Position numbers and translations under genes: made by a program | From: a bacterium | Lineage (GTDB): Bacteria > Actinomycetota > Acidimicrobiia > Spongiisociales > JAENVV01 | Length of the DNA stretch: 63,994 nucleotides | Assembly: GCA_024641305.1 (NCBI GenBank) | Contig: JAHEDI010000001.1 | Span: 117,501-181,494, forward strand | Reading direction: 5' to 3' | Shown: in pieces, positions 52,548 through 62,426 of the stretch | Layout: each line of letters opens with the position of its first letter | How positions within the stretch are numbered: the first letter of the stretch is position 1 | The notes under the pieces: generated by a model | Told to the model about the DNA's origin: nothing | What the model saw: the letters and a program-made list of their open reading frames with translations, nothing else | Database searches by the model: none

Positions 52548-55175
52548 CTATACCTCCGTGAGGGTTCTCTCGGCACTTTCCCTGGCCGCTTCGAGCGCCG
52601 CCCCCAAGTTACTACCGTTCGGCCCACCTGCTTGCGACAACTCGGGGTCCCGGCTACCTCCCCCACCCAGGAAACCTGCTCCAACCGCAACCAGTTCGGC
52701 GGCAGACACTCCCCGATCAACCAGGTCCTTTGTCACCAGTCCAACGAGGGCACCTTTCCCTCCGAAAGCAGATCCGATCAGGACAATCCCAGAGGCAATC
52801 CGATCACGAACGGCCATCGCAAGGAGGCGTAGCTCGTCTGGTCGCAAATCCGACCGCTCGGTGACGACGATGACCGCCTCGCCAATGGCGACGGCCCTAG
52901 CAGCCAGTTCAGCTGCATCAGCAGAGCGGGCCTGATCGGCCAGGGCAGCGAGTTGCGACTCGAGCGACTGATTCTTGGCAAGTAACGCCTCGACACGGGC
53001 CGGCACATCTCCTGGTGCGGCCCTAAGCAGAGAACCCGCACTGTCGAGGGCTCGACGCAATCGGCTCAAGTAAGTGTATCCATCAGTTCCCGACAGAGCT
53101 TCTATCCGACGAACGTTCGAGCCGACCGAAGACTCGGTCGTCAGCACAATCGGGCCAACCTGGCCGGCACTCGGAGTATGGGTGCCGCCGCACAGCTCCT
53201 TGGAGAACTCGCCGATCCGGACCATCCGGACCGTATCGCCATATTTATCGCCAAAGAAGGCCAGCGCACCCTGGGCCTTCGCGTCGTCCATCGAGGTAAC
53301 CAATGTCTGAATCTGCGGGTTCTCGATGATCTGTTCGTTGGTGAGACGCTCGACTTCGAGGATCTCTTCATCGGTTAACGACGCATGATGGTTGAAGTCG
53401 AATCGCAATCGCCCCGGCTCAACCAGGGAACCAGCTTGATGTGCCTGAGCACCGATAACGGCGCGCAATGCAGCATGCACAAGGTGAGTTCCGGTGTGCG
53501 ACTTGCGAATTCGTTCCCGGCGCGGGGAATCGATCGCCAGCTCGGCGAGCTGGCCGGTCTGTACAAACCCACTGGTCACTTTGCCTCGGTGCCCATGAAA
53601 ACCTTGCACGGCATGCTTGGTATCGGCGACGACCACGACCCCGGTCTCCGTGCGTATCGTGCCGGTGTCTCCGACCTGGCCGCCGCTCTCGGCGTAGAAC
53701 GGCGTGACATCGAGGAACACCTCAACCGACTGGCCTTGCTCTACGCGTTCCACCTGGTCACCTTCTGAAAGCATGGCCAGCACGGTCCCGGTACTTGCCT
53801 CTACTTCATAACCAACAAAGGTCGTCGGGCCGATCGTATCGAGCACCGACAGATACATCTGACCCAGCGCAGCCTCGGCACCGCCCGTAAAGGCCGCTTT
53901 CGCCCTCGCTCGCTGGGCGGACATTTCGGCGCCGAATCCTTCCTCGTCGACCGCATGGCCTGCTTCGGCGGCGATCTCTTTCGTCATCTCGATCGGGAAA
54001 CCGAACGTGTCATGCAGCTTGAACGCCACCGGCCCGGGGAATACTCCACCGGGCTCCAAATTGGAGAGCGCCTCGGACATGAGACTCTGGCCCGCTTCCA
54101 AAGTGCGACGAAATTGTGTTTCCTCACGCTCGGCCACCGTCAACAACAGATCACGTTTGTCGACAAGGTTGCGATGCCCTCCGCCGAGTACTTCAACCAC
54201 AACCTCGATGAGACGAGGCATGATGAGGCCGTCGCCTCCGAGTTGCCAGCCGTGCCGCACTGCCCGGCGCAGTACCCGGCGCAATACGTAGCCCCGTCCA
54301 GCATTCGACGGTGTAACCCCATCCCCGACCAGCATCGCCACCGTTCTGGCGTGATCGGCGATGATCTTCAATGAGACATCGACCGTCGGATCCTCACCGA
54401 AGGTTACCGAGCCGTAGGCTGCCGCCTCGTCCAGAATGGGACGAACGGTGTCGATTTCAAAAATCGAGCCGGCCTTCTGTAGCACCATCGCGACCCGCTC
54501 CAGACCCATCCCGGTATCAATGCTCTTGGCTGGGAGGTCGCCCACTACGTGATAGGGCACATCCTGAATATTCTGCATGAAGACCAGGTTCCATATTTCG
54601 ACGAACCGGTCTTCGCCCCCGCCAATCGGCCCACCGTCAGCACCAAATTCGGGGCCTCGATCGTAGAAGATCTCCGATGATGGCCCACAGGGACCCGCCA
54701 CGCCCATTTGCCAGAAGTTGTCCTTGCCGCCCCGCTGCAAGCGGTCCGGGTCGATGCCTTCCTGGGTGAGCCAAATTTCGGCGGCTTCGTCATCGGTCTC
54801 ATACACGGTGTACCAGAGTCGATCCTCTGGCAATCCGAGAATCGTCGTCACGAATTCGTGGGCCCAGGCAATGGCTTCCGGTTTGAAGTAGTCCCCGAAA
54901 CTGAAGTTGCCAAGCATCTCGAAAAACGAGATGTGACGATCGGTGGAGCCAATAATGTCGATATCGATGGTCCGCACGCACTTTTGGGGCGAAACGGCCC
55001 GGTCGAACGGAGGAGCCTCCTCGCCGAGAAAATACGGTTTGAACGGCACCATGCCGGCGTTCGTCAACAGCAATGTCGGGTCGATCGGGATCAACGATGC
55101 TGAAGGACGGACAACATGACTCCGCTCGGCGAAGAAATCAAGAAATGCTTGGCGAATCTGGTTGCTGGTTTCCAT
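52548..55175 (-). CDS. alaS: Alanyl-tRNA synthetase
   Basis: Charges tRNA-Ala and edits Ser and Gly errors. The 875-residue protein has the class II core (MVPFKPYFLGEEAPPFDRAV, FEMLGNFSFGDYFK, WNLVFMQ), the editing domain with metal ligands in HTGTHLVHAAL and CGGTHTPSAGQV, and a C-Ala domain ending GGGGSRDPELSQAGGPNG. No T-box leader was seen upstream. Confidence 0.96.
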   Translation of the reverse strand: METSNQIRQAFLDFFAERSHVVRPSASLIPIDPTLLLTNAGMVPFKPYFLGEEAPPFDRAVSPQKCVRTIDIDIIGSTDRHISFFEMLGNFSFGDYFKPEAIAWAHEFVTTILGLPEDRLWYTVYETDDEAAEIWLTQEGIDPDRLQRGGKDNFWQMGVAGPCGPSSEIFYDRGPEFGADGGPIGGGEDRFVEIWNLVFMQNIQDVPYHVVGDLPAKSIDTGMGLERVAMVLQKAGSIFEIDTVRPILDEAAAYGSVTFGEDPTVDVSLKIIADHARTVAMLVGDGVTPSNAGRGYVLRRVLRRAVRHGWQLGGDGLIMPRLIEVVVEVLGGGHRNLVDKRDLLLTVAEREETQFRRTLEAGQSLMSEALSNLEPGGVFPGPVAFKLHDTFGFPIEMTKEIAAEAGHAVDEEGFGAEMSAQRARAKAAFTGGAEAALGQMYLSVLDTIGPTTFVGYEVEASTGTVLAMLSEGDQVERVEQGQSVEVFLDVTPFYAESGGQVGDTGTIRTETGVVVVADTKHAVQGFHGHRGKVTSGFVQTGQLAELAIDSPRRERIRKSHTGTHLVHAALRAVIGAQAHQAGSLVEPGRLRFDFNHHASLTDEEILEVERLTNEQIIENPQIQTLVTSMDDAKAQGALAFFGDKYGDTVRMVRIGEFSKELCGGTHTPSAGQVGPIVLTTESSVGSNVRRIEALSGTDGYTYLSRLRRALDSAGSLLRAAPGDVPARVEALLAKNQSLESQLAALADQARSADAAELAARAVAIGEAVIVVTERSDLRPDELRLLAMAVRDRIASGIVLIGSAFGGKGALVGLVTKDLVDRGVSAAELVAVGAGFLGGGGSRDPELSQAGGPNGSNLGAALEAARESAERTLTEV

Positions 55176-55217
55176 GAAGGCGGCAGCTTAGCTTTCGGGA
55201 CGCATTGACCGAATCGG

Positions 55218-56549
55218 TTATCGGCTTGGCGGCTTGGGTAATTGGCCGCGAGCCGCCATTCGGGCCGCAATATCGACCTCAGTCCCTTGCGCGGTCGGTA
55301 CATACAGTGAGTCGATACCGATACCTTCCGGCAAATACTGCTGACGAACGTGATGGTCGGGGTGATCGTGGGGATACACGTAGGTGTTGCCGTGACCCAA
55401 CCGGGCCGCCCCGGCGTAGTGGGCATCACGTAGGTGGGGCGGTACTTCGGCCGAAGCATTGCTCGCCACGGCCTGCCTCGCCTTGCCCATGGCGACCGTG
55501 ACCGAATTCGATTTTGGGGCGGCTGCCAGGTAGATGGCGGCATGGGAAAGGGCGAAGGCAGCTTCTGGTAGGCCGACCACCTGGAGCGCTTGAAAAGCTG
55601 CGACGGCGACTTGCAACGCATAGGAGTCGGCCATTCCAATGTCCTCGGACGCCAGGATGATCATCCGGCGTGCCACGAACTCAGGATCTTCCCCGGCGTC
55701 GAGCATCGTATGCAGCCAATACAACGAGGCATCGATATCAGACCCACGCAAGCTCTTGATGAATGCCGAAACCACGTCGTAGTGGTTGTCACCGTCCTTG
55801 TCGTACTGAACGATTCGTCGCCCGAGCGCCTCGGCAATGTCATCCAAGGTGATGACAGCTTGACCGCGACCGACCGCAACTATGGCCGCGGTCTCCAGCG
55901 CATTGAGGGCAAGTCGACCATCTCCGCCGACTCGATCCGCTAAGGCATCCAGTGCATCTTCATCAATGGCGATATCGAGATCGCCCAACCCGTTCGGATC
56001 CGTCAATGCCCGTTGGATAAGTCGGGCGATATCGGCTGCCTCCAGGCGATGGATCCGGAACAGGGTGCACCGAGAAAGCAACGGTGAGTTCACCTCGAAG
56101 AACGGGTTCTCAGTCGTTGCGCCGACGAGAATCACCGTTCCATCCTCGACCCCGGGGAGCAGGGCGTCTTGCTGCGACTTCGAGAACCGATGGATCTCGT
56201 CGAGAAACAACACCGTTCGACGTTCTTCCGTCTCCAGGCGATATCGAGCAGACGCCAGTATGGCTCTGACGTCTTTGACGGTGGCTGATGTGGCCGAAAG
56301 CGGCTCAAACGTTGCCGAAGATTCCGAGGCAACGAGTCGGGCCAGCGTCGTCTTTCCGGTGCCCGGCGGGCCAAATAAGATCATCGATACCGGGCGGCCC
56401 TTCTCGACCATGGTCCGAAACGCGGCCCCTTCTCCAAGCAGTTGGGCGTGGCCGACCACCTCTGACAAACGTTGCGGTCTCATCCGGGCAGGCAACGGAG
56501 CGGCCCGCATCCGTCGCTCGGCTTTTTCGGCTGAAAACAGGTCTTCCAT
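55218..56549 (-). CDS. rarA: Replication-associated recombination protein A
   Basis: AAA+ ATPase (MgsA/RarA) acting at stalled forks. P-loop FGPPGTGKTTLARL, Walker B TVLFLDEIHRF, sensor GATTENPFFEVNSPLLSRC, and the C-terminal domain with YDKDGDNHYDVVSAFIKSLRGSD and AASEDIG-type ILASEDIGMAD. At 443 residues it is complete. It starts in a TGATG overlap with the aspS stop. Confidence 0.94.
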   Translation of the reverse strand: MEDLFSAEKAERRMRAAPLPARMRPQRLSEVVGHAQLLGEGAAFRTMVEKGRPVSMILFGPPGTGKTTLARLVASESSATFEPLSATSATVKDVRAILASARYRLETEERRTVLFLDEIHRFSKSQQDALLPGVEDGTVILVGATTENPFFEVNSPLLSRCTLFRIHRLEAADIARLIQRALTDPNGLGDLDIAIDEDALDALADRVGGDGRLALNALETAAIVAVGRGQAVITLDDIAEALGRRIVQYDKDGDNHYDVVSAFIKSLRGSDIDASLYWLHTMLDAGEDPEFVARRMIILASEDIGMADSYALQVAVAAFQALQVVGLPEAAFALSHAAIYLAAAPKSNSVTVAMGKARQAVASNASAEVPPHLRDAHYAGAARLGHGNTYVYPHDHPDHHVRQQYLPEGIGIDSLYVPTAQGTEVDIAARMAARGQLPKPPSR

Positions 56550-58327
56550 CAGTCCCCGGGGGCTTGTTCCGTCAACCTGGCTTTCACCTCGGGGCGCAGA
56601 TCAATCCCGAGCTCACGCAACTGCAGGTCGGTGACTCTGGTCGGCGATGCGGTAAGCGGATCGATTCCGCGCTGGGTCTTCGGGAACGGAATGACATCGC
56701 GGATCGAGTCGCGCTCCAACAAGATGGCAAGCAATCGGTCCACCCCGACTGCGAACCCGGCATGAGGAGGGGTGCCGTAGCGCAACGCCTTGATGAACCA
56801 TCCAAAGCGCGACTGGGCTTCCTCGTGTGAGATACCGAGCACTTCGAACACCTTGGCCTGTACCTCAGGGTCGTGAATACGAACGCTCCCCGACCCGAGC
56901 TCGGATCCGTTGAGAACGAGATCGTATGCCTGGGCGATCGCCGTCTCCGGGCGTTCCACCATGTCATCGAGGCTGACTGGCTGGGTAAAGGGGTGATGAG
57001 CCGGCGCCAGGCTGCCATCGTCATGCACGTCAAATACCGGAAAATCGGTAACCCAGGTGAACGCCAGGTGCTCGTGACCCTCAGGCTTGCCAAGCTGGAG
57101 CCGGATGGGTCCAAGAACCGCCCCGGCCACCTTGGCCATATCGGCCACCAACAGCACGGTGTCGCCCGGCCGGGCATCAAACCGTTCCACGAGGCCCGCC
57201 AGTTCAGCTTCTGAAAGGAATTTGGCAATCGGCGAGCGCCAAGTGCCGTCCTCTTCAAGCACGAGCCAGGCAAGACCTTTGGCACCAAGTGCCTGAGCAT
57301 CCGAGACGAGGCCATCGAGACCACTCCTCGAAAAGCCGAGTGCTCCGGCGTTGATCCCCCGCACTACGCCGCCCGATTCGAGTGCGCCACCGAAGCCTTT
57401 GAACTCCGTCCCGGCGAAGACCGAAGACACATCGACGATTTCCATACCAAACCGGAGGTCGGGTTTGTCAGATCCGAACCGATCCATCGCCTCGGCATAG
57501 GTGAGCTTCGGCAGCGGAATAGGGAGTTCGACTCCTCGCACCGCCTTGACGGACGCAGCGACGGCTTTCTCGATCATGGCCTGGACATCTGCGGCCGTCC
57601 AGAAGGACCCTTCAATGTCGAGCTGGGTGAACTCGAGCTGTCGATCGGAACGGAAGTCTTCGTCGCGGTAGCAGCGGGCGATCTGATAGTAACGGTCAAC
57701 CCCTCCGACCATCAGAAGCTGCTTGAACAGCTGGGGCGATTGCGGAAGTGCGTAGAAATCTCCCTGACGGAGGCGAGACGGTACAAGCATGTCACGCGCC
57801 CCTTCGGGAGTTGAGGCGATCAGCGTCGGCGTCTCGACTTCGAGAAATCCGGCCTCCGCCATGGTGGTGCGCATCGCATGAACGGCTGCCCCGCGAGCCC
57901 GGAGGGCCGCCGCCATTGGGGGACGACGAAAATCGAGGTAGCGGTACTCGAGCCGAATGAGTTCTTCGGTATCAGCCCGATCGTCAATCATGAATGGCAA
58001 GGGGTCCGAGGCGCTGAGAATCGTCACTTCGGCTACGCCAACCTCGACGGCCCCAGTAGGCATGTCGGGATTCTCAGTCCCGTCCATACGTGCCCGCACC
58101 TCTCCAACCACTGAAATGCAATACTCCATGCGCAGTTCATGGGCGGCCGGGATGGCATCCGGGTCAATGACGACCTGAACGATCCCCTTCACGTCTCGCA
58201 GATCCACGAATACGACCCCCCCGTGGTCGCGCCGTTTGGCCACCCAGCCCGCCAGACGAACGGTATCGCCAATGCGGGCAGCTGAAAGCTCGCCCGCGTA
58301 GTCGGTTCTCAAAGGCTCTTTAGCCAT
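56549..58327 (-). CDS. aspS: Aspartyl-tRNA synthetase
   Basis: Charges tRNA-Asp. The 592-residue protein has the OB anticodon-binding domain (VRLAGWVAKRRDHGGVVFVDLRD), class II motifs (FLEVETPTLIASTPEGARD, QLFKQLLMVGG with RCYRDEDFRSDRQLEFTQLD), the GAD insertion, and the terminal GFAVGVDRLLAILLERDSIRDVI. This is the bacterial type. Discriminating or non-discriminating specificity was not resolved. The start overlaps the hisS 3' end by 19 bases. Confidence 0.96.
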   Translation of the reverse strand: MAKEPLRTDYAGELSAARIGDTVRLAGWVAKRRDHGGVVFVDLRDVKGIVQVVIDPDAIPAAHELRMEYCISVVGEVRARMDGTENPDMPTGAVEVGVAEVTILSASDPLPFMIDDRADTEELIRLEYRYLDFRRPPMAAALRARGAAVHAMRTTMAEAGFLEVETPTLIASTPEGARDMLVPSRLRQGDFYALPQSPQLFKQLLMVGGVDRYYQIARCYRDEDFRSDRQLEFTQLDIEGSFWTAADVQAMIEKAVAASVKAVRGVELPIPLPKLTYAEAMDRFGSDKPDLRFGMEIVDVSSVFAGTEFKGFGGALESGGVVRGINAGALGFSRSGLDGLVSDAQALGAKGLAWLVLEEDGTWRSPIAKFLSEAELAGLVERFDARPGDTVLLVADMAKVAGAVLGPIRLQLGKPEGHEHLAFTWVTDFPVFDVHDDGSLAPAHHPFTQPVSLDDMVERPETAIAQAYDLVLNGSELGSGSVRIHDPEVQAKVFEVLGISHEEAQSRFGWFIKALRYGTPPHAGFAVGVDRLLAILLERDSIRDVIPFPKTQRGIDPLTASPTRVTDLQLRELGIDLRPEVKARLTEQAPGD

Positions 58328-59532
58328 GTCACAATCTCCTCAGATCCAATAACAACTTGTGACCCATCGTCGAGTCGCTTGGCGACGACCTGGCCAGATT
58401 CCCACTCATCCCCAACCACGATGACGGCCACGGCGCCTCGTCGATCAGCGGCTTTGAACTGCGCCTTGAGCGACCGTTGATCAGGCAGTCCGTCGGATCG
58501 TATCCCCGTCGCCCGAAGAGTACTCAGCAGGGCACGCGCCTCCGCCCGGTATCGGTCAGTGTTGACCACGAACACATCGAGAGCAGGATCCACGGCGTCT
58601 GGTACCGACAAGGCGATCCGATCGACACCCAGGGCCAGTCCTACTCCCGGGACCGGTGGGCCGCCTAACAATTCGGCCAATCCGTCGTAACGACCACCAC
58701 CACCGACCGCGGTCTGGGCGGCGTCGAGTGCAGAACCCACATACTCAAACGCGGTTCGTGTGTAGTAGTCGAGTCCGCGTACCAGTCGGGGCGCTAGTCG
58801 GTACGGGACACCGGCGGAATCAAGACGACTCCGAACCTCGGAAAGATGCGTTTGGCAAGCCTCGCACAAGTAGTCGATCGGAGACGGAGCGTCGGCGACC
58901 ACCCCGGCACAGACCTTGCAGTCGAGCACCCGCATCGGGTTCATTTCCAACGTTCTCAGCGAGTCCTGACATAACAGACCACGGCGTTCCTCCAACCATG
59001 CGCGCAGCGCTTCTATATAGGTGGGGCGGCACTCGTCATCGCCGAGCGAGTTGAGCTGAACGGTCACGTCCGGTACCCCGGTCGCCGTTAGATACCGATA
59101 CCCGAGTTCGATCACCTCGGCATCGGCATCGGCGGCATCGGTACCCAGGTACTCGAGCCCGACTTGATAAAACTGGCGCCGCCGGCCGGCCTGGGGCTGT
59201 TCGTACCGGAACATCGCTCCCGAATACGCGACTTTCATAACCCCTTGAGCTCCAGCCTGGATGAAAGCGCGCACCACGCCGGCCGTTCCTTCAGGACGGA
59301 GCGTAAGCGAGCGACCCTTCTTGTCCTCAAACGTGTACATCTGCTTTTGGACGACTTCAGTCGACTCACCGACCCCCCTGTTGAAGACTTCCGTCGATTC
59401 GAAAAACGGAACCATGATGAGGTCGTACCCGTAGGCCTCGGCCATGGATTCCCAGGTCGAAAGCAAACGGCGCCACACCCGTGAGTGGGGGGGCAAGATG
59501 TCATCGGTGCCTTTGGGGGCGCGCAAGCTCAT
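58309..59532 (-). CDS. hisS: Histidyl-tRNA synthetase
   Basis: Charges tRNA-His. The 407-residue protein has RAPKGTDDILPP at the start, GVGESTEVVQKQMYTFEDKKGR, RPEGTAGVVRAF (motif 2 region), FYQVGLEYLG, VRGLDYYTRTAFEY (HisA motif), and GGGGRYDGLAELLGG with a C-terminal anticodon domain. It overlaps the upstream MBL gene by 4 bases. Confidence 0.95.
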   Translation of the reverse strand: MSLRAPKGTDDILPPHSRVWRRLLSTWESMAEAYGYDLIMVPFFESTEVFNRGVGESTEVVQKQMYTFEDKKGRSLTLRPEGTAGVVRAFIQAGAQGVMKVAYSGAMFRYEQPQAGRRRQFYQVGLEYLGTDAADADAEVIELGYRYLTATGVPDVTVQLNSLGDDECRPTYIEALRAWLEERRGLLCQDSLRTLEMNPMRVLDCKVCAGVVADAPSPIDYLCEACQTHLSEVRSRLDSAGVPYRLAPRLVRGLDYYTRTAFEYVGSALDAAQTAVGGGGRYDGLAELLGGPPVPGVGLALGVDRIALSVPDAVDPALDVFVVNTDRYRAEARALLSTLRATGIRSDGLPDQRSLKAQFKAADRRGAVAVIVVGDEWESGQVVAKRLDDGSQVVIGSEEIVTWLKSL

Positions 59533-60176
59533 GGGCTCAGTCCTTGCAGGAACGGGTTGGTGCGACGTTCTCGACCAACGGTAGTAGCTGGTCCGTGGCC
59601 AGGAAAAACAACGACGTCGTCGCCGAGGGTCAATACCCTCTGCTTCATGCTCTCCATCAGCTGCTCAAAGCTGCCCCCTGGTAGATCCGTCCGGCCGATC
59701 GAACCAGCGAAGAGCTGGTCTCCCGAGAGGAGAAATTCCTCACCGACTACCCGGAAGCAAACATGTCCCGGAGTGTGTCCGGGTGTGTGGATCACCTCAA
59801 CATCTAATCCGGCGAGCCGAATTACCTGCCCGTGGTTGAGGGGTTCGAAGTCGGGCACCGTGAGCGGTTCGGTCAATCGAATTCCCATCAGGGCTTGAAC
59901 CTGACTGCTGGGGTCCAAGCTCAGGTAGTCGTCATCGGGATGGACGTACGCCTTGATCCCATAACGGCTGGAGACCTGGCCGGCGGCTCCCCCATGATCG
60001 ACATGACCATGGGTAACCAGCAGCGCCACCGGAGCAACATCGAGCGAAGTGATGAGCTCGACGATCGAGTCAATATCCGGAGGTGCATCGACGATGAACC
60101 CCGGCCTGCCCCGATCAGGAGCCACCACGTATGTGTTGGTTTGGGCAACCCACAGGGAGCGCGACTCAATGAGCAA
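59529..60176 (-). CDS. MBL-fold hydrolase, glyoxalase II-like
   Basis: Metal-dependent hydrolase of about 215 residues. Metal ligands: THGHVDH (H56, H58, D60, H61), HTPGHTPGHVCF with a further His, LSGDQLFAGSIGRTDLPGG with the bridging Asp, and the last His in FPGHGPATT. This is the YcbL/GloB-like subgroup often coded near hisS. The TTG start at 60176 has AGAAGG at 5 bases, but both lie in a hairpin arm, so it may be regulated, or the start may be somewhat downstream. Physiological substrate unknown; a thioesterase role is the family guess. Confidence 0.87.
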   Translation of the reverse strand: MLIESRSLWVAQTNTYVVAPDRGRPGFIVDAPPDIDSIVELITSLDVAPVALLVTHGHVDHGGAAGQVSSRYGIKAYVHPDDDYLSLDPSSQVQALMGIRLTEPLTVPDFEPLNHGQVIRLAGLDVEVIHTPGHTPGHVCFRVVGEEFLLSGDQLFAGSIGRTDLPGGSFEQLMESMKQRVLTLGDDVVVFPGHGPATTVGRERRTNPFLQGLSP

Positions 60177-60207
60177 AGCGGCCTTCTTGATCGGGAAGGC
60201 CGCTTTG
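60174..60207 (-). promoter_or_regulatory. Hairpin enclosing the SD and TTG start of the MBL gene
   Basis: A 13-bp perfect stem (60174-60186 with 60195-60207) and an 8-base loop. On the minus strand the second arm, GAAGGCCGCTTTG, contains the ribosome-binding site and ends in the TTG start. No U-run follows on this strand. It could be a translational lock or a terminator for the pilus module upstream. Confidence 0.55.
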
Positions 60208-60236
60208 AGTGCAATCTATGTTCTTGGTCATTTCTC

Positions 60237-60255
60237 GGCCTTCACTGTGAAGGCC
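60237..60255 (-). promoter_or_regulatory. Second hairpin with arms shared with the SD-masking hairpin
   Basis: GGCCTTCAC and GTGAAGGCC form a 9-base perfect inverted repeat around one base. In RNA the loop must open some pairs. Its GAAGGCC/GGCCTTC core can also pair with the arms of the hairpin at 60174-60207, so the two could be alternatives. Confidence 0.45.
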
Positions 60256-60273
60256 AGCAGATTAGCCGGAGGT

Positions 60274-61785
60274 CTAGGGGGTGCAGTAGGCGGTGATCGG
60301 ATCTGCCGTCGGTGACACGTCGCGCCAATCCCCTGGCTCAGGTATGAACGCGTCAGCCAGCTGCGGATCGAACTCGAACCCCTGAATCACGCCTTCGGCC
60401 GGCGGTCGGAAGTGGATCTCAAGCCGGTTCCCGGTTTGGTCCTTGTACCCGTACAGGGCCCCGTAGATAACCGATTGGTTCGTCGAGGTCACGATCCCGT
60501 TTGAGAACACCAAATGGTGCACCTCACCCGGCACGGACTGGAAATTCTGGCCAAGTGTCAGAGTCCCTGCCGGATTCTTCATGACGATCAAGGCGGTCGC
60601 AGGGTCACCGGTCGGTGTGGAGCCGCCCTTGGGGGTTCCCTGAATCTCGAAGGAACCATCAACGATCAGGACGAAGTTGTCGGTGAATTTGTCCTGGTGG
60701 AAGTTCACAACGCTGCCGTCACCGGAGGCCACCACGTGAACGCCTTTGAGATTGTTGGGGTTGGCAGCAAGGTAGGTTCGGAAAGCATTCAAGTTGGCGT
60801 AGTAGGTGATGGTATACCCGGTGTAGTCGCCCGCCTTGAACGTGAAGCTGGGGAGGGCAACGTCCGGAACCGGCTGCAAGTCATTGGCATTGGGGATGAG
60901 CGTGGCACCCCCGATGTTGGACCCTGCCTTGAGCGCAGGGTCTGCGGTCTTCACTTCCCCACCGAGCACCGTAGCCTTCTTGAAATATGAGCGCAGGTAG
61001 GCCGAGATCGAGTTGTCAGAGCGGATCTGAACCGTCGAACCATATTGGGTCGAGGCCGACAAGTCGTTGATCCGTCCCTGGACGTTGACTTCCGACTGCA
61101 CGAAGACGTTCGAGCCGTTATTGATGGTCAGGTCTCCGTAGATCGTCAACGTGCCTTGTCCCCGATACGGGTCGTCGTTCTTGAAAACGTTCGTTTGACT
61201 TGAGATGGTGACGTCCTCACCCGAGTAGGCATCGCCATAGATCGTCTTGAAGTTTGAGCCGATCACGCCACCTTTGGACGCAAACAGGGCATTCGTGAAG
61301 CCGCCGAGCGGCACCAACTCGACGTCAAGCAGAACCTTCTTGGCAACGGCTCCCCGGGCAGTGCGGTTGGGCGACCAACCCCAGGCCTCAACATGATATT
61401 TCAGGTTGTCGACTTTGGTGACCGCCACCCAATATTCACCCTGACCATCGACCGCGCCTTCGACGACGGTGTCGAGGGTCTCGATGTCGCAAGCTCCCCC
61501 GGCCAGAATACCTGTGGATACGAATCCGACGCTCTGGGCGTCGGTGCGCCAGTTGTCCACGTCGTACGTGAGTTTGGCGATCGCTTCCTTGGCGCCCGCT
61601 TCGGCGACGTTCAACGATTGCGTGCGATTCCGGTCGAAAGCGACCTGGTCCAGTTCATGGACAGCCAGCGAATACCACGTCGCGCCCAGCGCGAACACGA
61701 TGAAGGAAACGGCCAGGGCCGTCATGATGCCGATCCCGTCTTCGTCAGATCTGAGGCGTCGGAACAATGTGCGCATGGGTTTCAC
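60274..61785 (-). CDS. PilX-like minor pilus protein with beta-rich repeat region
   Basis: A 503-residue protein. The N-terminus RRLRSDEDGIGIMTALAVSFIVFALG and ALNVAEAG-like QSLNVAEAGAKEAIAKL resemble the PilX N-terminal domain, with one membrane helix (about 18-40). The middle (about 165-290) is a run of short strands (IYGDAYSGEDVTIS, IYGDLTINNGSNVFVQSEVN) like a beta-helix or bactofilin-type repeat. The rest is a beta-rich secreted domain with few cysteines. It may sit at or near the pilus tip or surface. It is 3 bases after the PilW-like gene, in one operon. Confidence 0.75.
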   Translation of the reverse strand: MKPMRTLFRRLRSDEDGIGIMTALAVSFIVFALGATWYSLAVHELDQVAFDRNRTQSLNVAEAGAKEAIAKLTYDVDNWRTDAQSVGFVSTGILAGGACDIETLDTVVEGAVDGQGEYWVAVTKVDNLKYHVEAWGWSPNRTARGAVAKKVLLDVELVPLGGFTNALFASKGGVIGSNFKTIYGDAYSGEDVTISSQTNVFKNDDPYRGQGTLTIYGDLTINNGSNVFVQSEVNVQGRINDLSASTQYGSTVQIRSDNSISAYLRSYFKKATVLGGEVKTADPALKAGSNIGGATLIPNANDLQPVPDVALPSFTFKAGDYTGYTITYYANLNAFRTYLAANPNNLKGVHVVASGDGSVVNFHQDKFTDNFVLIVDGSFEIQGTPKGGSTPTGDPATALIVMKNPAGTLTLGQNFQSVPGEVHHLVFSNGIVTSTNQSVIYGALYGYKDQTGNRLEIHFRPPAEGVIQGFEFDPQLADAFIPEPGDWRDVSPTADPITAYCTP

Positions 61786-61788
61786 TTT

Positions 61789-62424
61789 CTAACAGTTGGC
61801 CGCATTGGGGGTCCAGATATTGCGACCGGCAACTTCGGTTGATTCCAGTCGGGGGCTGATTCGGTCCAGCGGACTCCGGTCGACCCAGATGGCGATACGT
61901 ACGACTTTTCCGTAACTCGGTGAGGCGGCTGGCAGGCCCGTGTTGTTGATTTCGTTTCGACCCTGATTCTCGAATAGGAATTGGGCTACCCCCAGCTCAA
62001 GAGCCATCGCCTCATTCGCCACCGTATCGTTCACGGTGATGTATGTGAGTCCTCCGTCGCCGGAGCGTTGTAGATCGGTGCTGACCCCATCACCGTCAAC
62101 ATCGACCAGTCGGTAGATAACGTGGCGGGTCGTCTCGGGGGGGATCGGATTTGAGCGCGTGATGAATGAAAGGGTGTTCGAGGTATCACCCGGAGCCGGC
62201 TCACAGATCGTTTCTGCACCTCGCAGCTCGTTATCGATCTGCTGGAGAACCAGGCGAATGTCGTCATTGCTGCGGGCGGCATTTTCAATGTCCCTGGTCG
62301 CATTCAATGATGACGTCAGGACGCTGGAGAATACGATACTGACGATGGTCAGCAAAAAAATGGCGACCATTAGCTCCGTAAGCGTGAGGCCTCGTTCGTC
62401 GCTGCGTAGCCGGTCGAGAATCAT
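61789..62424 (-). CDS. PilW-like minor pilin
   Basis: A 211-residue prepilin-like protein. The leader MILDRLRSDERG is followed by mature LTLTELMVAIFLLTIVSIVF with E17 at +5, a Phe-to-Leu first residue. The body has NDDIRLVLQQIDNELRGAE and RLVDVDGDGVSTDL, as in PilW/PilJ-type minor pilins that prime assembly. PilD of the main cluster is the likely processing enzyme. It begins 2 bases after the large upstream gene. Confidence 0.85.
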   Translation of the reverse strand: MILDRLRSDERGLTLTELMVAIFLLTIVSIVFSSVLTSSLNATRDIENAARSNDDIRLVLQQIDNELRGAETICEPAPGDTSNTLSFITRSNPIPPETTRHVIYRLVDVDGDGVSTDLQRSGDGGLTYITVNDTVANEAMALELGVAQFLFENQGRNEINNTGLPAASPSYGKVVRIAIWVDRSPLDRISPRLESTEVAGRNIWTPNAANC

Positions 62425-62426
62425 GA

